Source: Actinomycetota bacterium | Lineage (GTDB): Bacteria > Actinomycetota > Acidimicrobiia > Acidimicrobiales > JAJPHE01 | Direction: 5' to 3' | NCBI GenBank assembly: GCA_027315345.1 | Contig: DAHUYE010000016.1 | Coordinates: 20,471 to 84,470, forward strand | DNA: 64,000 bases | Shown: one piece after another, positions 34,318 through 43,811 of the stretch | How positions within the stretch are numbered: the first letter of the stretch is position 1 | Layout of the letters: every line of letters begins with the position of its first letter | Notes under the pieces: generated by a model | What the model saw: the letters and a program-made list of their open reading frames with translations, nothing else | Database searches by the model: none | Told to the model about the DNA's origin: nothing | Made by a program: the position numbers and the translations under genes

Positions 34318-36846
34318 CTAGCCCAGCCGCACGTTGACCCGGCCGTGAATGGCGGCCGCCGAGGACCCGACCCGGACCTCGGCCGTCCCGCCCTCCTGGG
34401 CCCAGCCCACCTTTGCGTCCCAGTGGGCCAGCTCCCGGGCCGGCACGTCCAGGACGACCTCGGCACTCTGACCCGGGTCCAGCCAGACCTTCTCGAAAGC
34501 GGCCAGGGCCTGTTCGGGCCGCTCCAGCATCGAGCCGGGGCGGGCGACATAGAGCTGGACCACCTCGGCTCCGGGCCGCCCGCCCGTGTTGGTGACCGAC
34601 GCCGTGGCCCGAAGGCCCCCGTCACCGGTCGGCGCCGCCGTCACCGGGCCGTAGGCAAAGGTCGTGTAGGACAAGCCGTGACCAAACCAGAACCGTGGTT
34701 CCACCGAGTGCTTGAGGTAGTGGCGATAGCCCAGGTGGAGTCCTTCCGAGTACGGGGCCACCCCCGGCTCCAGTCCCGGGCTCTGTCCCGGCCAGAAGGC
34801 GTAGGCGGGGGTGTCCTCGATGCGGGCGGCCAGGGTGGTCGGCAGCCGGCCCGAGGCCTCGGTGGCCCCGGTCAGCACATCGGCCAGGGCCCGGCCCGCC
34901 TCCTGACCGGCGCACCACAGCTGCACCACGGCCGGGACCTCCTCCGCCCAGCCCATCTCCACCGGGCTGCCGGTGTTGACCACCACCACTGTCTTGGGGT
35001 TGGCCGCCGCCACCCGCCGGATCAGATCCTCCTGGACGGCGGGCAGCGGATAGAAGCTCCGGTCCCGGCCCTCGCTCTCGATGTCACCGTCCAGGCCGAC
35101 CACCACCACAGCGGCGTCGGCGGAAGCGGCCAGAGCCGCGGCCGCCGCCGGGCGGGCCGGATCGGATGGCTCCTCGATACGGATGTCACAGCCGAGCAGG
35201 AAGGGCATCGGGGTGGGCGGGACGATCTCGACCGTCACCGCCGTGTCCTGGCCCAGCTCCAGGGGGAGCGCGACCGGCTCCCGCTCGGCCTCATCCCCGC
35301 CTTCGTAGGCAACGGCTCCGTCGATCAGCACCCGGATGCGACCGCCGCCCCGGATATGCAGATGGTGCAGGCCCGCCACCCGGGGCAGGTAGACCAGTTC
35401 GGCCGTGGCCGACCAGTCATCGGCGTCCACGCCGGGCAGCGGGGGGCGCCCGCCCAACCACATGAGGTTCGAGCGCCTGACCACCCGGCGCTGGATGGCC
35501 TCGCCCGCCAGCGCCCGCCCGGCAAAGAAGGACAGCAGCAGACCTTCGGCGCCGGCGTCGGGCCGGCCGTCGGGCACCTTCATCCGGCTGCGCTCCAGGG
35601 CGGCGGCCACCGTGGCCGGCGGGCAGCCGGCGTCATGGACGACCTCCACCCCGGGCAGGGCCTCGGTCAGGCCCTTGAGCGGGCTGATGAGGTACGGGGG
35701 CCGGACCCGGGCACTGCCCCCGCCCATGGCGTGGACCTCGGCGGCGTTGGGCCCGATGACCGCCAACCGCTTCAGGCCACCCGCCGCCAGCGGCAAAAGT
35801 GGGGCTCCCTCCACGGGCTCGTTGCGCAGCAGCACGATCCCCTCCGCCGCCGCCCGCCGGGCCACCTCGGTCCGGGCCGGATCGTCATCGAAGCGTTCCT
35901 CGGCCCCGCCCGGCCCGGCGTCCGCTCGCGCGGCCCCATCCAGGACGCCGGCGCCTGCTCGTCCGGTCCCATCCAGGACGCCGGTACGATCGGCCAGCCG
36001 CAGCACCCGCTCCGCCGCCCGCCGGATGTCATCGATCGACGCCGTGCCCTCCGCCACCGCCCGGGCCAGCTTCGGGCCCCGATGGGCGGACGGCCCCGGC
36101 ATCTCGATATCCAGCCCGGCCGCCAGCGCCTCGGCGGTGGTGTGGGTTCCGCCCCAGTCGGAGATGACGGCGCCATCCCAGCCCCACTCGTCCCGCAGCA
36201 GCTCGGTCAGCAGCCACGGATGCTCCCCGCACCAGGTGCCCCACAGCTTGTTGTAGGCCGACATCACCGACCACGAGCCCGCCTCCAACAGGGCGGCCTC
36301 GAAGGGTCGCAGATAGACCTCGCGCAACACCCGCGGCTCCACCTCGCTCGACATGGTGAAGCGCTCGAACTCATAGTCGTTGGCCACCAGATGCTTGACG
36401 CAGCTGGCCACCCCCTCGCTCTGCACCCCCCGGATGTAGGCCACCGCCATCCGGGCGGTGAGGAACGGGTCCTCGCTGAAACACTCGAAGTTGCGCCCCC
36501 CGAGAGGGCCCCGGTGCAGGTTGACGGTGGGGGCCAGGTGGACCTGGGCGCCCTTGGAGTGGGCTTCCTGGCCCAGGGCCCGGCCCACCTCCTCCACCAG
36601 GGCCGGATTCCAGGTGGAGGCCAGAGCCGTGCCGGAAGGGAATAGGAGGGAAGGCGCCCCGCCGACGAAGTCCACCCCCCGGATCCCGTTGGGCCCGTCG
36701 GACATCTTGAGGGTTCCCAGCCCGATGGCGGGGATGGGCCGTATGGTCCAGGTGTCCTGTCCGGCCAGGAGGCCGATCTGCGCCTCGGTGTCGAGCTCCC
36801 CGGCCAAGCCGGCCAGGTGGTCGCCCGCCTCCGGTACTGCTGTCAA
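34318..36846 (-). CDS. glycoside hydrolase family 3 (beta-glucosidase-like)
   Basis: 842 residues without a signal peptide, so probably cytoplasmic. The barrel domain has KMSDGPNGIRG, KHLVANDYEFER and the nucleophile D230 in AVISDWGGTHTT. The second domain has AAAEGIVLLRNE. A PA14-like insertion follows (HHLHIRGGGRIRVLIDGA), then the C-terminal fibronectin-III-like domain with GAEVVQLYVARP. Around 289-312 the peptide GVLDG is duplicated. It sits between rsfS and the L,D-transpeptidase with 12- and 7-bp gaps. Sugar specificity is not predictable. Confidence 0.92.
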   Translation of the reverse strand: MTAVPEAGDHLAGLAGELDTEAQIGLLAGQDTWTIRPIPAIGLGTLKMSDGPNGIRGVDFVGGAPSLLFPSGTALASTWNPALVEEVGRALGQEAHSKGAQVHLAPTVNLHRGPLGGRNFECFSEDPFLTARMAVAYIRGVQSEGVASCVKHLVANDYEFERFTMSSEVEPRVLREVYLRPFEAALLEAGSWSVMSAYNKLWGTWCGEHPWLLTELLRDEWGWDGAVISDWGGTHTTAEALAAGLDIEMPGPSAHRGPKLARAVAEGTASIDDIRRAAERVLRLADRTGVLDGTGRAGAGVLDGAARADAGPGGAEERFDDDPARTEVARRAAAEGIVLLRNEPVEGAPLLPLAAGGLKRLAVIGPNAAEVHAMGGGSARVRPPYLISPLKGLTEALPGVEVVHDAGCPPATVAAALERSRMKVPDGRPDAGAEGLLLSFFAGRALAGEAIQRRVVRRSNLMWLGGRPPLPGVDADDWSATAELVYLPRVAGLHHLHIRGGGRIRVLIDGAVAYEGGDEAEREPVALPLELGQDTAVTVEIVPPTPMPFLLGCDIRIEEPSDPARPAAAAALAASADAAVVVVGLDGDIESEGRDRSFYPLPAVQEDLIRRVAAANPKTVVVVNTGSPVEMGWAEEVPAVVQLWCAGQEAGRALADVLTGATEASGRLPTTLAARIEDTPAYAFWPGQSPGLEPGVAPYSEGLHLGYRHYLKHSVEPRFWFGHGLSYTTFAYGPVTAAPTGDGGLRATASVTNTGGRPGAEVVQLYVARPGSMLERPEQALAAFEKVWLDPGQSAEVVLDVPARELAHWDAKVGWAQEGGTAEVRVGSSAAAIHGRVNVRLG

Positions 36847-36858
36847 AGCTCCCCCGTT

Positions 36859-37254
36859 TCAGGCCCGGGCGGCTTCGGACCGACCCGGTCCGTCATCCTC
36901 CCAGATCAGGCGGGGGGCGTCGGCCCACAGACGCTCGAGGTCGTAGTAGCGCCTGGTCTCGTCCAGGAAGACGTGGACCACCACGTCCCCGTAGTCGAGG
37001 AGGATCCAATGGGCGTCGGAGAGGCCCTCCACCCGCAGCGGAGCCCGGTCCATGGCCGTTCGGACCTGAGCTTCCACCTCCTCCGCGATCGTGCGCACCT
37101 GGCGGTCATTGCTCCCGCTGGTGATGACGAAGGCGTCGGTAATGGACAGGAGGGGCCCCACTTCGAGGACGATGGTGTCCTCGCCCTTCTTGTCAGAGGC
37201 GGCCCGGGCGGCCGTGGCGGCCAGGGTGGTGGATTCGGTTTGGGATCGAATCAT
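36859..37254 (-). CDS. rsfS: ribosomal silencing factor RsfS
   Basis: 131 residues of the Iojap/RsfS family, which binds L14 and blocks subunit joining. Core motifs are ARAASDKKGEDTIVLEVG, ITDAFVITSGSNDRQVRTIA and DYGDVVVHVFLDETRRYYDL, RLWADAPR. The start at 37254 gives a 62-bp overlap with the end of nadD; the conserved part begins near residue 9. nadD-rsfS order is typical. Confidence 0.94.
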   Translation of the reverse strand: MIRSQTESTTLAATAARAASDKKGEDTIVLEVGPLLSITDAFVITSGSNDRQVRTIAEEVEAQVRTAMDRAPLRVEGLSDAHWILLDYGDVVVHVFLDETRRYYDLERLWADAPRLIWEDDGPGRSEAARA

Positions 37255-37837
37255 CTGTGGACTCAGAGTACAGACGCCGGGAGCGGATGAGGGTGACTAC
37301 CGGGGCCGGGACCAGAAAATCCAGGGGACGGCCGTCGATGACCCGGGCCCGGAGATCGGTGCTGGAGATGTCCAGGGAGGGCACTTCGACCACTGCGGCC
37401 CGCCAGCCGGCAGGGAGACGGGGCCGGCTGCCGGGCCGCTTGACCACCGCCAGGGTGCAGCCGTCCCTGACCGCCTCCACCCGTTCCCAGGTGTCCAGGT
37501 CCCCGACCACGTCGGCCCCCACCACCAGGAACAGCTCGGCGCCGGGATAGGCCTCCCGGAGCTCGGCCAGGGTGTCGGCGGTGTAGGAGGCGCCGCCCCG
37601 GTCCATCTCCATCCGGCTGGCCTCCAGACCGGGGATGCCCTCCACGGCCGCCTCCACCATGGCCAGCCGGTCCTCGGCCGGGCTCACCACCCGCCGGCCC
37701 GCCTTCTGCCAGGGCACGTTGGCCACCACCAGCAGCAGGCGGTCCAGGCTCAAGCTGTACCGCACGTTGACGGCCGCGGCCAGATGCCCGACATGCACGG
37801 GATCGAAGGTCCCCCCGAACACCCCGACCCGGGTCAC
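37193..37837 (-). CDS. nadD: nicotinate-nucleotide adenylyltransferase
   Basis: 214 residues. Joins nicotinate mononucleotide and ATP in NAD synthesis. It has the nucleotidyltransferase motif GVFGGTFDPVHVGHL, then VVANVPWQK, FLVVGADVVGDLDTW and the second motif DISSTDLRARV. About 20 C-terminal residues after RSRRLY lie inside the rsfS overlap and are not conserved-looking. The LLM gene ends 4 bp upstream. Confidence 0.95.
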   Translation of the reverse strand: MTRVGVFGGTFDPVHVGHLAAAVNVRYSLSLDRLLLVVANVPWQKAGRRVVSPAEDRLAMVEAAVEGIPGLEASRMEMDRGGASYTADTLAELREAYPGAELFLVVGADVVGDLDTWERVEAVRDGCTLAVVKRPGSRPRLPAGWRAAVVEVPSLDISSTDLRARVIDGRPLDFLVPAPVVTLIRSRRLYSESTDDSIPNRIHHPGRHGRPGRL

Positions 37838-37841
37838 CGCC

Positions 37842-38771
37842 TCACTGGCCGGCGAGCTTCTTCACCACCTCGGCGAAGGCCTCCATCTCCGGCTCGTGCA
37901 CCACCCAGTAGGTGAAGCCCCATCGCTCGCGGCGGGACTCGATGGTCTCGCAGATCTGGTCCACCGTTCCGACCAGGGCGATAGGAATGGCCCCGGCGTC
38001 TTCCGGGCTCAACCCGAAGCCGGGGGCCAGGTTGGCCAGCACCTCATCCCGGTCGATCCCGACCTGGACGATGAAGGTCAGGCACTGCAGCTCCAGGTCA
38101 TCGAAGCGCTCCCCGGCGCCTTCTTTGAGCCAGGCCAGCTTCTGGTCGAACTTGGCCGGGGCCACCTCCACCGCCATCTCGGCCCCGACCACCCCGGCGG
38201 CCAGGTTGGGGTTGATCCCGACTATGTCCGCCTCTCTCCCGGCTATCCCCAGAACCCTCGGGCTGCCGCCCCCGATCAGGAGCTTGGGCCGGGGCGCGGT
38301 GTGGGGCCGGGGCAGGCCCTGCGCGGCCCGCACGTTGTAGTGGGTGCCGGCCTGGGTGGCGCTGCCGTTTTCCCACATTCCCTTGAGGATCCCGAGGGCC
38401 TCCTCGAAACGCTCGACCCGGACGCCGGGCCGGTCATAGGGGATACCCGATTCCTCGTAGTCCGTCTTCATCCACCCCGCCCCCAGGCCGATCTCCAGCC
38501 GGCCCTCGGCCACCAGGTCAAGGGTGGCGATCTCCTTGGCCAGCACCACCGGATGGCGGTAGTCGTTGTCCAGCACCAGGGTCCCCACGTTGAGGGTCGT
38601 GGTCGCCTCCGCCGCCGAGGTCAGGGCGATGAGGGGGGCCCACTGATCACCGAAGTGATCGGGGATGAACAGGGTGGAATATCCGAGATCCTCGACCTTG
38701 CGGGACAACTCCCGCCAGGCCTTGGCCGTGGGCGCCCCGGACACCTGGACAGCAAATCGGAATGGCTTCAC
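37842..38771 (-). CDS. LLM class F420-dependent oxidoreductase
   Basis: 309 residues from the GTG at 38771 (VKPFRFAVQVSGAPTAKAW). Motifs are RKVEDLGYSTLFIPDHFGDQ, RLEIGLGAGWMKTDYEESGI and PKLLIGGGSPRVLGIAGREA; the pattern fits the TIGR03621 group of F420 enzymes. It leads the nadD-rsfS-GH3-Ldt-HtrA run and is divergent from the DAHP synthase gene. The substrate is unknown. Confidence 0.86.
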   Translation of the reverse strand: MKPFRFAVQVSGAPTAKAWRELSRKVEDLGYSTLFIPDHFGDQWAPLIALTSAAEATTTLNVGTLVLDNDYRHPVVLAKEIATLDLVAEGRLEIGLGAGWMKTDYEESGIPYDRPGVRVERFEEALGILKGMWENGSATQAGTHYNVRAAQGLPRPHTAPRPKLLIGGGSPRVLGIAGREADIVGINPNLAAGVVGAEMAVEVAPAKFDQKLAWLKEGAGERFDDLELQCLTFIVQVGIDRDEVLANLAPGFGLSPEDAGAIPIALVGTVDQICETIESRRERWGFTYWVVHEPEMEAFAEVVKKLAGQ

Positions 38772-38829
38772 CCGCCGAGCGTAGGTGAAAGGCTTTGCCC
38801 GGGGCCTCCCGGTAGCGGAGACTAGGGGG

Positions 38830-40170
38830 GTGAGTGAGTGGAGCCCCCGGAGCTGGAAGGACCGCCCCGTCGAGCAGCAGCCCGACTGGCCCGACGCCGA
38901 GGCCCTCGAGCGCGTGGTCAAGTCCCTGGGGGCGCTGCCGCCCCTCGTCTTCGCCGGGGAGGCCCGCAAGCTCACCGCCAAGCTCGGGGAGGTGGCCGCC
39001 GGCCGGGCTTTTCTGCTCCAGGCCGGGGACTGCGCCGAGTCTTTCAGCGACTACTCGGCCGACTCCATCCGGGACAAGCTCAAGGTCATCCTGCAGATGG
39101 CCGTGGTCCTCACCTACGGCTCGGGAGTGCCGGTGGTGAAGCTGGGCCGCATCGCCGGCCAGTTCGCCAAGCCCCGTTCCTCCCCCACCGAGACCGTTGA
39201 CGGAGTGGAGCTCCCGTCCTTCCGGGGCCACATCGTCAATGACGATGCCCCTATAGCCGCACTGCGCGTCCCCGACCCCGACCGGCTCATAGCCGCCTAC
39301 CACCAGTCGGCTTCGACCCTCAACCTCTTGCGGGCCTTCACCACCGGGGGCTTTGCCGATCTGTCCCAGGTCCACGCCTGGAACCAGGAGTTCGTGACCA
39401 CCAGCACCGCCGGCCGGCGCTACGAGGCCATAGCCGCCGAGATCGACCGGGCCCTGCGCTTCATGCGGGCCTGTGGGATCGAACTGGAGGCGGAGGCCAG
39501 CCTGCACCAGGTCGACTTCTGGACCAGCCACGAAGCCCTCATCCTCGGCTACGAGGAAGCCCTCACCCGGGAGGACTCCCTCACCAACGATTGGTACGAC
39601 TGCTCGGCCCACATGCTCTGGATCGGCGAACGGACCCGGGCCGTGGACGGCGCCCACGTCGAGTTCCTCCGGGGCGTGCACAACCCGGTGGGCGTGAAGC
39701 TGGGCCCGACCGCCACCGGGGCCGAGGCGGTCGCCCTGTGCGAGACCCTCAACCCCGATCGGGTCCCGGGCCGGATCACCCTCATCTCCCGCATGGGCGC
39801 CAAAACGGTGGAGACGGCCCTGCCGCCCCTCATCCAGGCCGTCAGCGACGCCGGCCATCCCGTCCTGTGGGTGTGCGATCCCATGCACGCCAACACCTTC
39901 ACCAGTGAGAACGGCCGCAAGACCCGCCATTTCGAGGACGTCCTGGGGGAAATCCGGGGTTTCTTCGCCGTGCACAAGGCGCTCGGAACCTGGCCCGGCG
40001 GCGTGCACGTGGAGTTGACCGGTGACGACGTGACCGAGTGCCTGGGCGGCGCCGAAGAAGTCTTCGAGGACGACCTCCCCCTGCGCTACACCACCACCTG
40101 TGATCCTCGCCTCAACGCCCGCCAGTCCATCGACCTGGCCTTCCGCGTCGCTGAACTGCTCCGGGCCTGA
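38830..40170 (+). CDS. aroG: class II 3-deoxy-7-phosphoheptulonate (DAHP) synthase
   Basis: 446 residues, first step of the shikimate pathway, plant/actinobacterial type. It has PPLVFAGEARKLTAKLGEVA, FLLQAGDCAESF, VKLGRIAGQFAKPRS, SHEALILGYEEALTR, GVKLGPTATGAEAV and WVCDPMHANTFT, GGVHVELTGDDVTECLGG. I chose the GTG at 38830 (VSEWSPRSWKDR), which fits the family start and has an AGGGGG run directly before it. Confidence 0.95.
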   Translation: MSEWSPRSWKDRPVEQQPDWPDAEALERVVKSLGALPPLVFAGEARKLTAKLGEVAAGRAFLLQAGDCAESFSDYSADSIRDKLKVILQMAVVLTYGSGVPVVKLGRIAGQFAKPRSSPTETVDGVELPSFRGHIVNDDAPIAALRVPDPDRLIAAYHQSASTLNLLRAFTTGGFADLSQVHAWNQEFVTTSTAGRRYEAIAAEIDRALRFMRACGIELEAEASLHQVDFWTSHEALILGYEEALTREDSLTNDWYDCSAHMLWIGERTRAVDGAHVEFLRGVHNPVGVKLGPTATGAEAVALCETLNPDRVPGRITLISRMGAKTVETALPPLIQAVSDAGHPVLWVCDPMHANTFTSENGRKTRHFEDVLGEIRGFFAVHKALGTWPGGVHVELTGDDVTECLGGAEEVFEDDLPLRYTTTCDPRLNARQSIDLAFRVAELLRA

Positions 40171-40193
40171 CTGCTCGCCCCTAGGGTGACCGG

Positions 40194-41123
40194 ATGCTCC
40201 TGCGCATCTTCACCGAGCCCCAGCAGGGGGCCAGCTATGACCAGCTCGTCCGCGTCGCCCAGACCGCCGAACGCCTCGGCTTCGACGCCTTCTTCCGTTC
40301 CGATCACTTCCTCCTCATGGGCAACGGTGAGGGCCTGCCCGGCCCGACCGATGCCTGGCTGACCCTGGGCGGCATCGCCCGGGAGACCGAGCGCATCCGC
40401 CTGGGGACCCTGGTCACCTCCTGCACCTTCCGGCTCCCCGGCCTGCTGGCCATCCAGGTGGCCCAGGTCGACGCCATGAGCGACGGCCGGGTCGAACTCG
40501 GACTCGGCACCGGCTGGTACGACCAGGAACACACCGCCTACGGAGTCCCCTTTCCTCCTCTGGGCGAGCGCTTCGAACGCCTGGGCGAGCAGCTGGAGAT
40601 CATCACCGGCCTGTGGCGCACGCCGCCGGGCGAGCGTTTCAGCTACTCCGGCACCCACTACCAGCTGGCCGACAGCCCGGCCCTGCCCAAACCGGTCCAG
40701 GCCGGCGGACCGCCCATCATCATCGGCGGCGGCGGGCCCAAGCGCACCCCCCGCCTGGCCGCCCGCTTCGCCTCCGAGTTCAACCTTCCCTTCGCCCCGC
40801 CCGACTTCTGCGCCTCCCAGTACGCCCGGGTGCGCCAGGCCTGTGAGGAGGCGGGGCGGGACCCGGGCGAGATCCGCTTCTCCGCCGCCGTGGTGGTCTG
40901 CGCCGGCTCGGATGAGGCCGAGGTCGCCCGCCGGGCGGCTCGGATCGGCCGGGACCCGGCCGAACTCCGCAAGAACGGCGCCGCCGGCACCCCCGCCGAG
41001 GTGATCGAGGCCCTGGGCCGCTGGAAGGACGCCGGGGCCGAGGTCGGCTACCTCCAGGTCCTCGACGTCGATGACCTCGACCACCTGGAGCTCCTGGCCG
41101 CCGAGGTCATGCCCGCCGTCTGA
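40194..41123 (+). CDS. LLM class F420-dependent oxidoreductase
   Basis: 309 residues with LRIFTEPQQGASYDQLVRVA, RLGFDAFFRSDHFL, VDAMSDGRVELGLGTGWYDQ, EHTAYGVPFPPLGERF and PPIIIGGGGPKRTPRLAARF, typical of the TIGR03560 group. It starts 23 bp after the DAHP synthase gene, so the two may share a transcript. The substrate is unknown. Confidence 0.88.
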   Translation: MLLRIFTEPQQGASYDQLVRVAQTAERLGFDAFFRSDHFLLMGNGEGLPGPTDAWLTLGGIARETERIRLGTLVTSCTFRLPGLLAIQVAQVDAMSDGRVELGLGTGWYDQEHTAYGVPFPPLGERFERLGEQLEIITGLWRTPPGERFSYSGTHYQLADSPALPKPVQAGGPPIIIGGGGPKRTPRLAARFASEFNLPFAPPDFCASQYARVRQACEEAGRDPGEIRFSAAVVVCAGSDEAEVARRAARIGRDPAELRKNGAAGTPAEVIEALGRWKDAGAEVGYLQVLDVDDLDHLELLAAEVMPAV

Positions 41124-41181
41124 CTTCCCGGCCGCCCCGCACCGGGATCTGCCACCGGGGGTGGCCACTCACCACGGACGG

Positions 41182-41286
41182 CGGCGCAGAATGGGGCATG
41201 CCACTTGGCGACACCACCCGACACTTTGATGTTTGTCGACTGGTGGCGAACAAATATTCGTTCCGTAACCATTCTGAAATATAGAA
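41182..41286 (-). repeat. AT-rich intergenic element, copy 2 of an inverted pair
   Basis: Lies in the 260-bp gap between two gene ends (LLM plus, VWA minus). Its reverse complement aligns with 1755-1859. It contains CGAATATTTGTTCG, one mismatch from the LexA-type CGAAC-N4-GTTCG, though the other copy fits less well. Since it lies between convergent genes it is not a promoter for either neighbour. It has a stop upstream and no start in the shared frame. Confidence 0.7.
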
Positions 41287-41383
41287 TCGACCGACGCTTC
41301 AAGTTGTATGTGCCGCTCCTCGGCGGCCAGGGGCCCAACGCTTTAACCCCGGAGCCCGACCTCGATCCGCCCGGCGGTGACCC

Positions 41384-42862
41384 TCAGGCCAGGTGCTCGA
41401 CGAAGCCTTCCAGCTGCTTGAGGTTCCGGCACTCGAAGACCCCGTCGCAATGGGCGGCGTACTCCCCCACGATGGAGTCTCCCGTGTCCCAGTAGGACTT
41501 GGGCTCGGGGTTGAGCCAGAAGACGTGGCGGGCCTTCTTGCGCATCTCCTTGACTATCCAGGCCTGGGAGGCGTGGTAGTTGTTGCGGGCGTCTCCGAGC
41601 AGCAGGACGCTGGTCTTGGGGGTGATCTCCTTGCCCCAGCGCTCCCAGAACACCTCGAAGGCGTGGCCGTAATCGGAGTGACCGTCCACCCATATGACGT
41701 CGGCCTCGGTGTTGACCCGCTGGATGGCCTCGGTGATGTCCTCCACCCCTTCGAAGAAGCGGGTCACCTCATCGATGCCGTCCACGAAGACGAAGCTGCG
41801 CACCTTGGAGAACTGGCTGCTGATGGCATGCACCAGATGCAGGGTGAAACGGGCGAATGCGGCCACCGATCCGGAGATGTCGGCCACCACCATGATCTCC
41901 GGCTTGGAGGGCCGAGGGTAGCGGAACTTGGGTTCGGCCGGCACGCCTCCGTAGGAGAGTGAGTGCCGCACGGTGTTGCGGAAGTCGAGCGGGCCCTTGC
42001 GGCCATGGCGGCGTTTGCGGGCCAGGCGCACGGCCAGCTTCCGGGTCAGGGGCGCCACCGCCTTGCGCAGCTGGACCAGTTCCTCCCGGGTGGCGTGCAT
42101 GAAATCGACGTTCTCGGGCAGCGGCTTGCGCAGGGTCTTGGCCATGGCCTCCGCGCCGCGGTCGGCCACCAGCCGGCGGCGGATCTCCGCTTCCACCTCT
42201 TTGCGCAACTGATCGATGCGCAGTTCGTACTCGTCCTTGAGGAGGCGCTCCTCCAGCGGGGTCAGACCGCCGTCAGCCTCCTCTTTGGCCGCCTCCATAA
42301 GGCGCTTCATGAGTCCCTCGAGATCGAGGTTGCGAAGCGTGCGGTAGAGGTAATAGGTGCCCCCCACCGGCCGGCCCGGTTCCATCCCCGCGTAACGGGT
42401 GACCGACTCGCGGGCCACGGCCCGGGTCATGGCCTGGTCATCGCGCATCATGGCCTTGAAGAGGATCTCGGCCAGTTCCTCGGCGCTGAGGCCCTCCATG
42501 GCGCCCCCGCCCTTGCCTTCGCCCTGACGGCGGGCGTCGGCCATGGCTTCGGCGGCGGCAGCCTGGGCTTCTGCGCTGGCCTCCCCGTCCTCACCGTCCA
42601 CGCTCCACTGCGGGCCCCGCAGGGAGAAGTAGACGTCGAAGACCGTCTCGAACGCCCGCCAGTGGGCGTTGCTCTTGACCAGGGTGGCGGCCAGGGCGTA
42701 CTTGAAGGCCTCGCGGTCCTCCATGGGGATGTGCTGGATTGCCTCCATGGCGTCCAGGTTCTCCGTCAGCGACACCGGCAGCCCGGCGCCCCGCAACTCG
42801 GAGATGAACCCGGTCAGGACGTCGAGCATCCCGCCCGGGACGGGCCCGCTCACCGCGACCAT
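41384..42862 (-). CDS. VWA-domain (CoxE-like) protein
   Basis: 492 residues. A helical, highly charged first half (residues 1-300) precedes a von Willebrand A domain with the MIDAS motif DISGSVAAF, then SFVFVDGIDEV, VDGHSDYG and LLLGDARNN. It starts 7 bp after the moxR stop. MoxR-VWA pairs act as chaperone-like or metal-insertion machines; this one resembles CoxD-CoxE and MadB-MadC type pairs, but the client is unknown. Confidence 0.87.
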   Translation of the reverse strand: MVAVSGPVPGGMLDVLTGFISELRGAGLPVSLTENLDAMEAIQHIPMEDREAFKYALAATLVKSNAHWRAFETVFDVYFSLRGPQWSVDGEDGEASAEAQAAAAEAMADARRQGEGKGGGAMEGLSAEELAEILFKAMMRDDQAMTRAVARESVTRYAGMEPGRPVGGTYYLYRTLRNLDLEGLMKRLMEAAKEEADGGLTPLEERLLKDEYELRIDQLRKEVEAEIRRRLVADRGAEAMAKTLRKPLPENVDFMHATREELVQLRKAVAPLTRKLAVRLARKRRHGRKGPLDFRNTVRHSLSYGGVPAEPKFRYPRPSKPEIMVVADISGSVAAFARFTLHLVHAISSQFSKVRSFVFVDGIDEVTRFFEGVEDITEAIQRVNTEADVIWVDGHSDYGHAFEVFWERWGKEITPKTSVLLLGDARNNYHASQAWIVKEMRKKARHVFWLNPEPKSYWDTGDSIVGEYAAHCDGVFECRNLKQLEGFVEHLA

Positions 42863-42869
42863 GGCCGGC

Positions 42870-43811
42870 TCAATGGTTGGGGGCGACGGAAAGCTCCTTG
42901 GCCGCCTTGGTGATGTCGCTCTGGTACTTGAGCAGAATATGGAGGGTAGAGGTGGCCTCCTCGGCCCCGATGTTCTCGATGCCGAGCAGCACCAGGGTGC
43001 GAGCCCAGTCCAGGGTCTCGGACACCGAGGGGTGCTTCTTGAGTTCGAGGGCGCGCAGGGAGCGCACGATGCGCACGATCTGATCGGCCAGATGGTCCCC
43101 GATGTCGGGGATACGGGTGAGCACGATCTGCTTCTCGCGCTCGAGGTCGGGATAGTCCAGGTGCAGGTAGAGGCAGCGCCGCTTGAGTGCCTCGGACAGC
43201 TCCCGGGTGTTGTTGGAGGTGAGGAACACCAGGGGGATCTGGTTGGCCACCACCGTGCCCAGCTCGGGGATGGAGACCTGGTACTCGGATAGCAGCTCGA
43301 GCAGGAGGGCCTCGGTCTCGACCTCCACCCGGTCGACCTCATCGATGAGCAGCACCACCGGGTCGGTGGCCCGGATGGCCTCCAGCAGCGGGCGGGTCAG
43401 GAGGAAGTCGTCGCTGAAGATGTCCTCCTCGATGCCCTGCCAGGTGGCGCCGTCCCCGGCGGCGGCGGCGCCGTCGGCCTCGGACTCGACCACCCGGTGG
43501 GCCTGGATGCGCAGCAGCTGCTTCTTGTAGTTCCACTCGTAGAGGGCCTTGGACTCATCCAGGCCCTCGTAGCACTGAAGGCGGATGAGACGGGCCCCGG
43601 TCATGCGGGCCACGCTCTTGGCCAGCTCGGTCTTGCCCGTGCCGGCCGGACCTTCGATCAGGACGGGCTTACCGAGGCGGTCGGCCAGATAGACGATCCC
43701 GGCTATCCCCTCGTCGGCCAGGTAGTCGACGCTCTGCAGCGCATCCCGGACGCTCGGGATGTCGGTGAAGCGTGCCTCGGTCTGCCCCGCGATGGGTTTG
43801 GTGTCGGTCAC
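42870..43811 (-). CDS. MoxR-type AAA+ ATPase
   Basis: 313 residues. Walker A is IEGPAGTGKTELAKS, Walker B is VVLLIDEVDRVE, with sensor 1 FLTSNNTRELSEALKRRC. A Gly/Ala-rich insertion (ESEADGAAAAGDGATW) is inside. It starts at GTG 43811 overlapping the proA stop (GTGA) and is followed by the VWA gene, so proA-moxR-vwa is one operon. Confidence 0.92.
   Translation of the reverse strand: MTDTKPIAGQTEARFTDIPSVRDALQSVDYLADEGIAGIVYLADRLGKPVLIEGPAGTGKTELAKSVARMTGARLIRLQCYEGLDESKALYEWNYKKQLLRIQAHRVVESEADGAAAAGDGATWQGIEEDIFSDDFLLTRPLLEAIRATDPVVLLIDEVDRVEVETEALLLELLSEYQVSIPELGTVVANQIPLVFLTSNNTRELSEALKRRCLYLHLDYPDLEREKQIVLTRIPDIGDHLADQIVRIVRSLRALELKKHPSVSETLDWARTLVLLGIENIGAEEATSTLHILLKYQSDITKAAKELSVAPNH

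Noticed and set aside
41182..41286. LexA (SOS) box in the repeated element
   Set aside because: CGAATATTTGTTCG is one mismatch from CGAAC-N4-GTTCG in copy 2, but copy 1 has more mismatches and neither copy is suitably placed before a repair gene.
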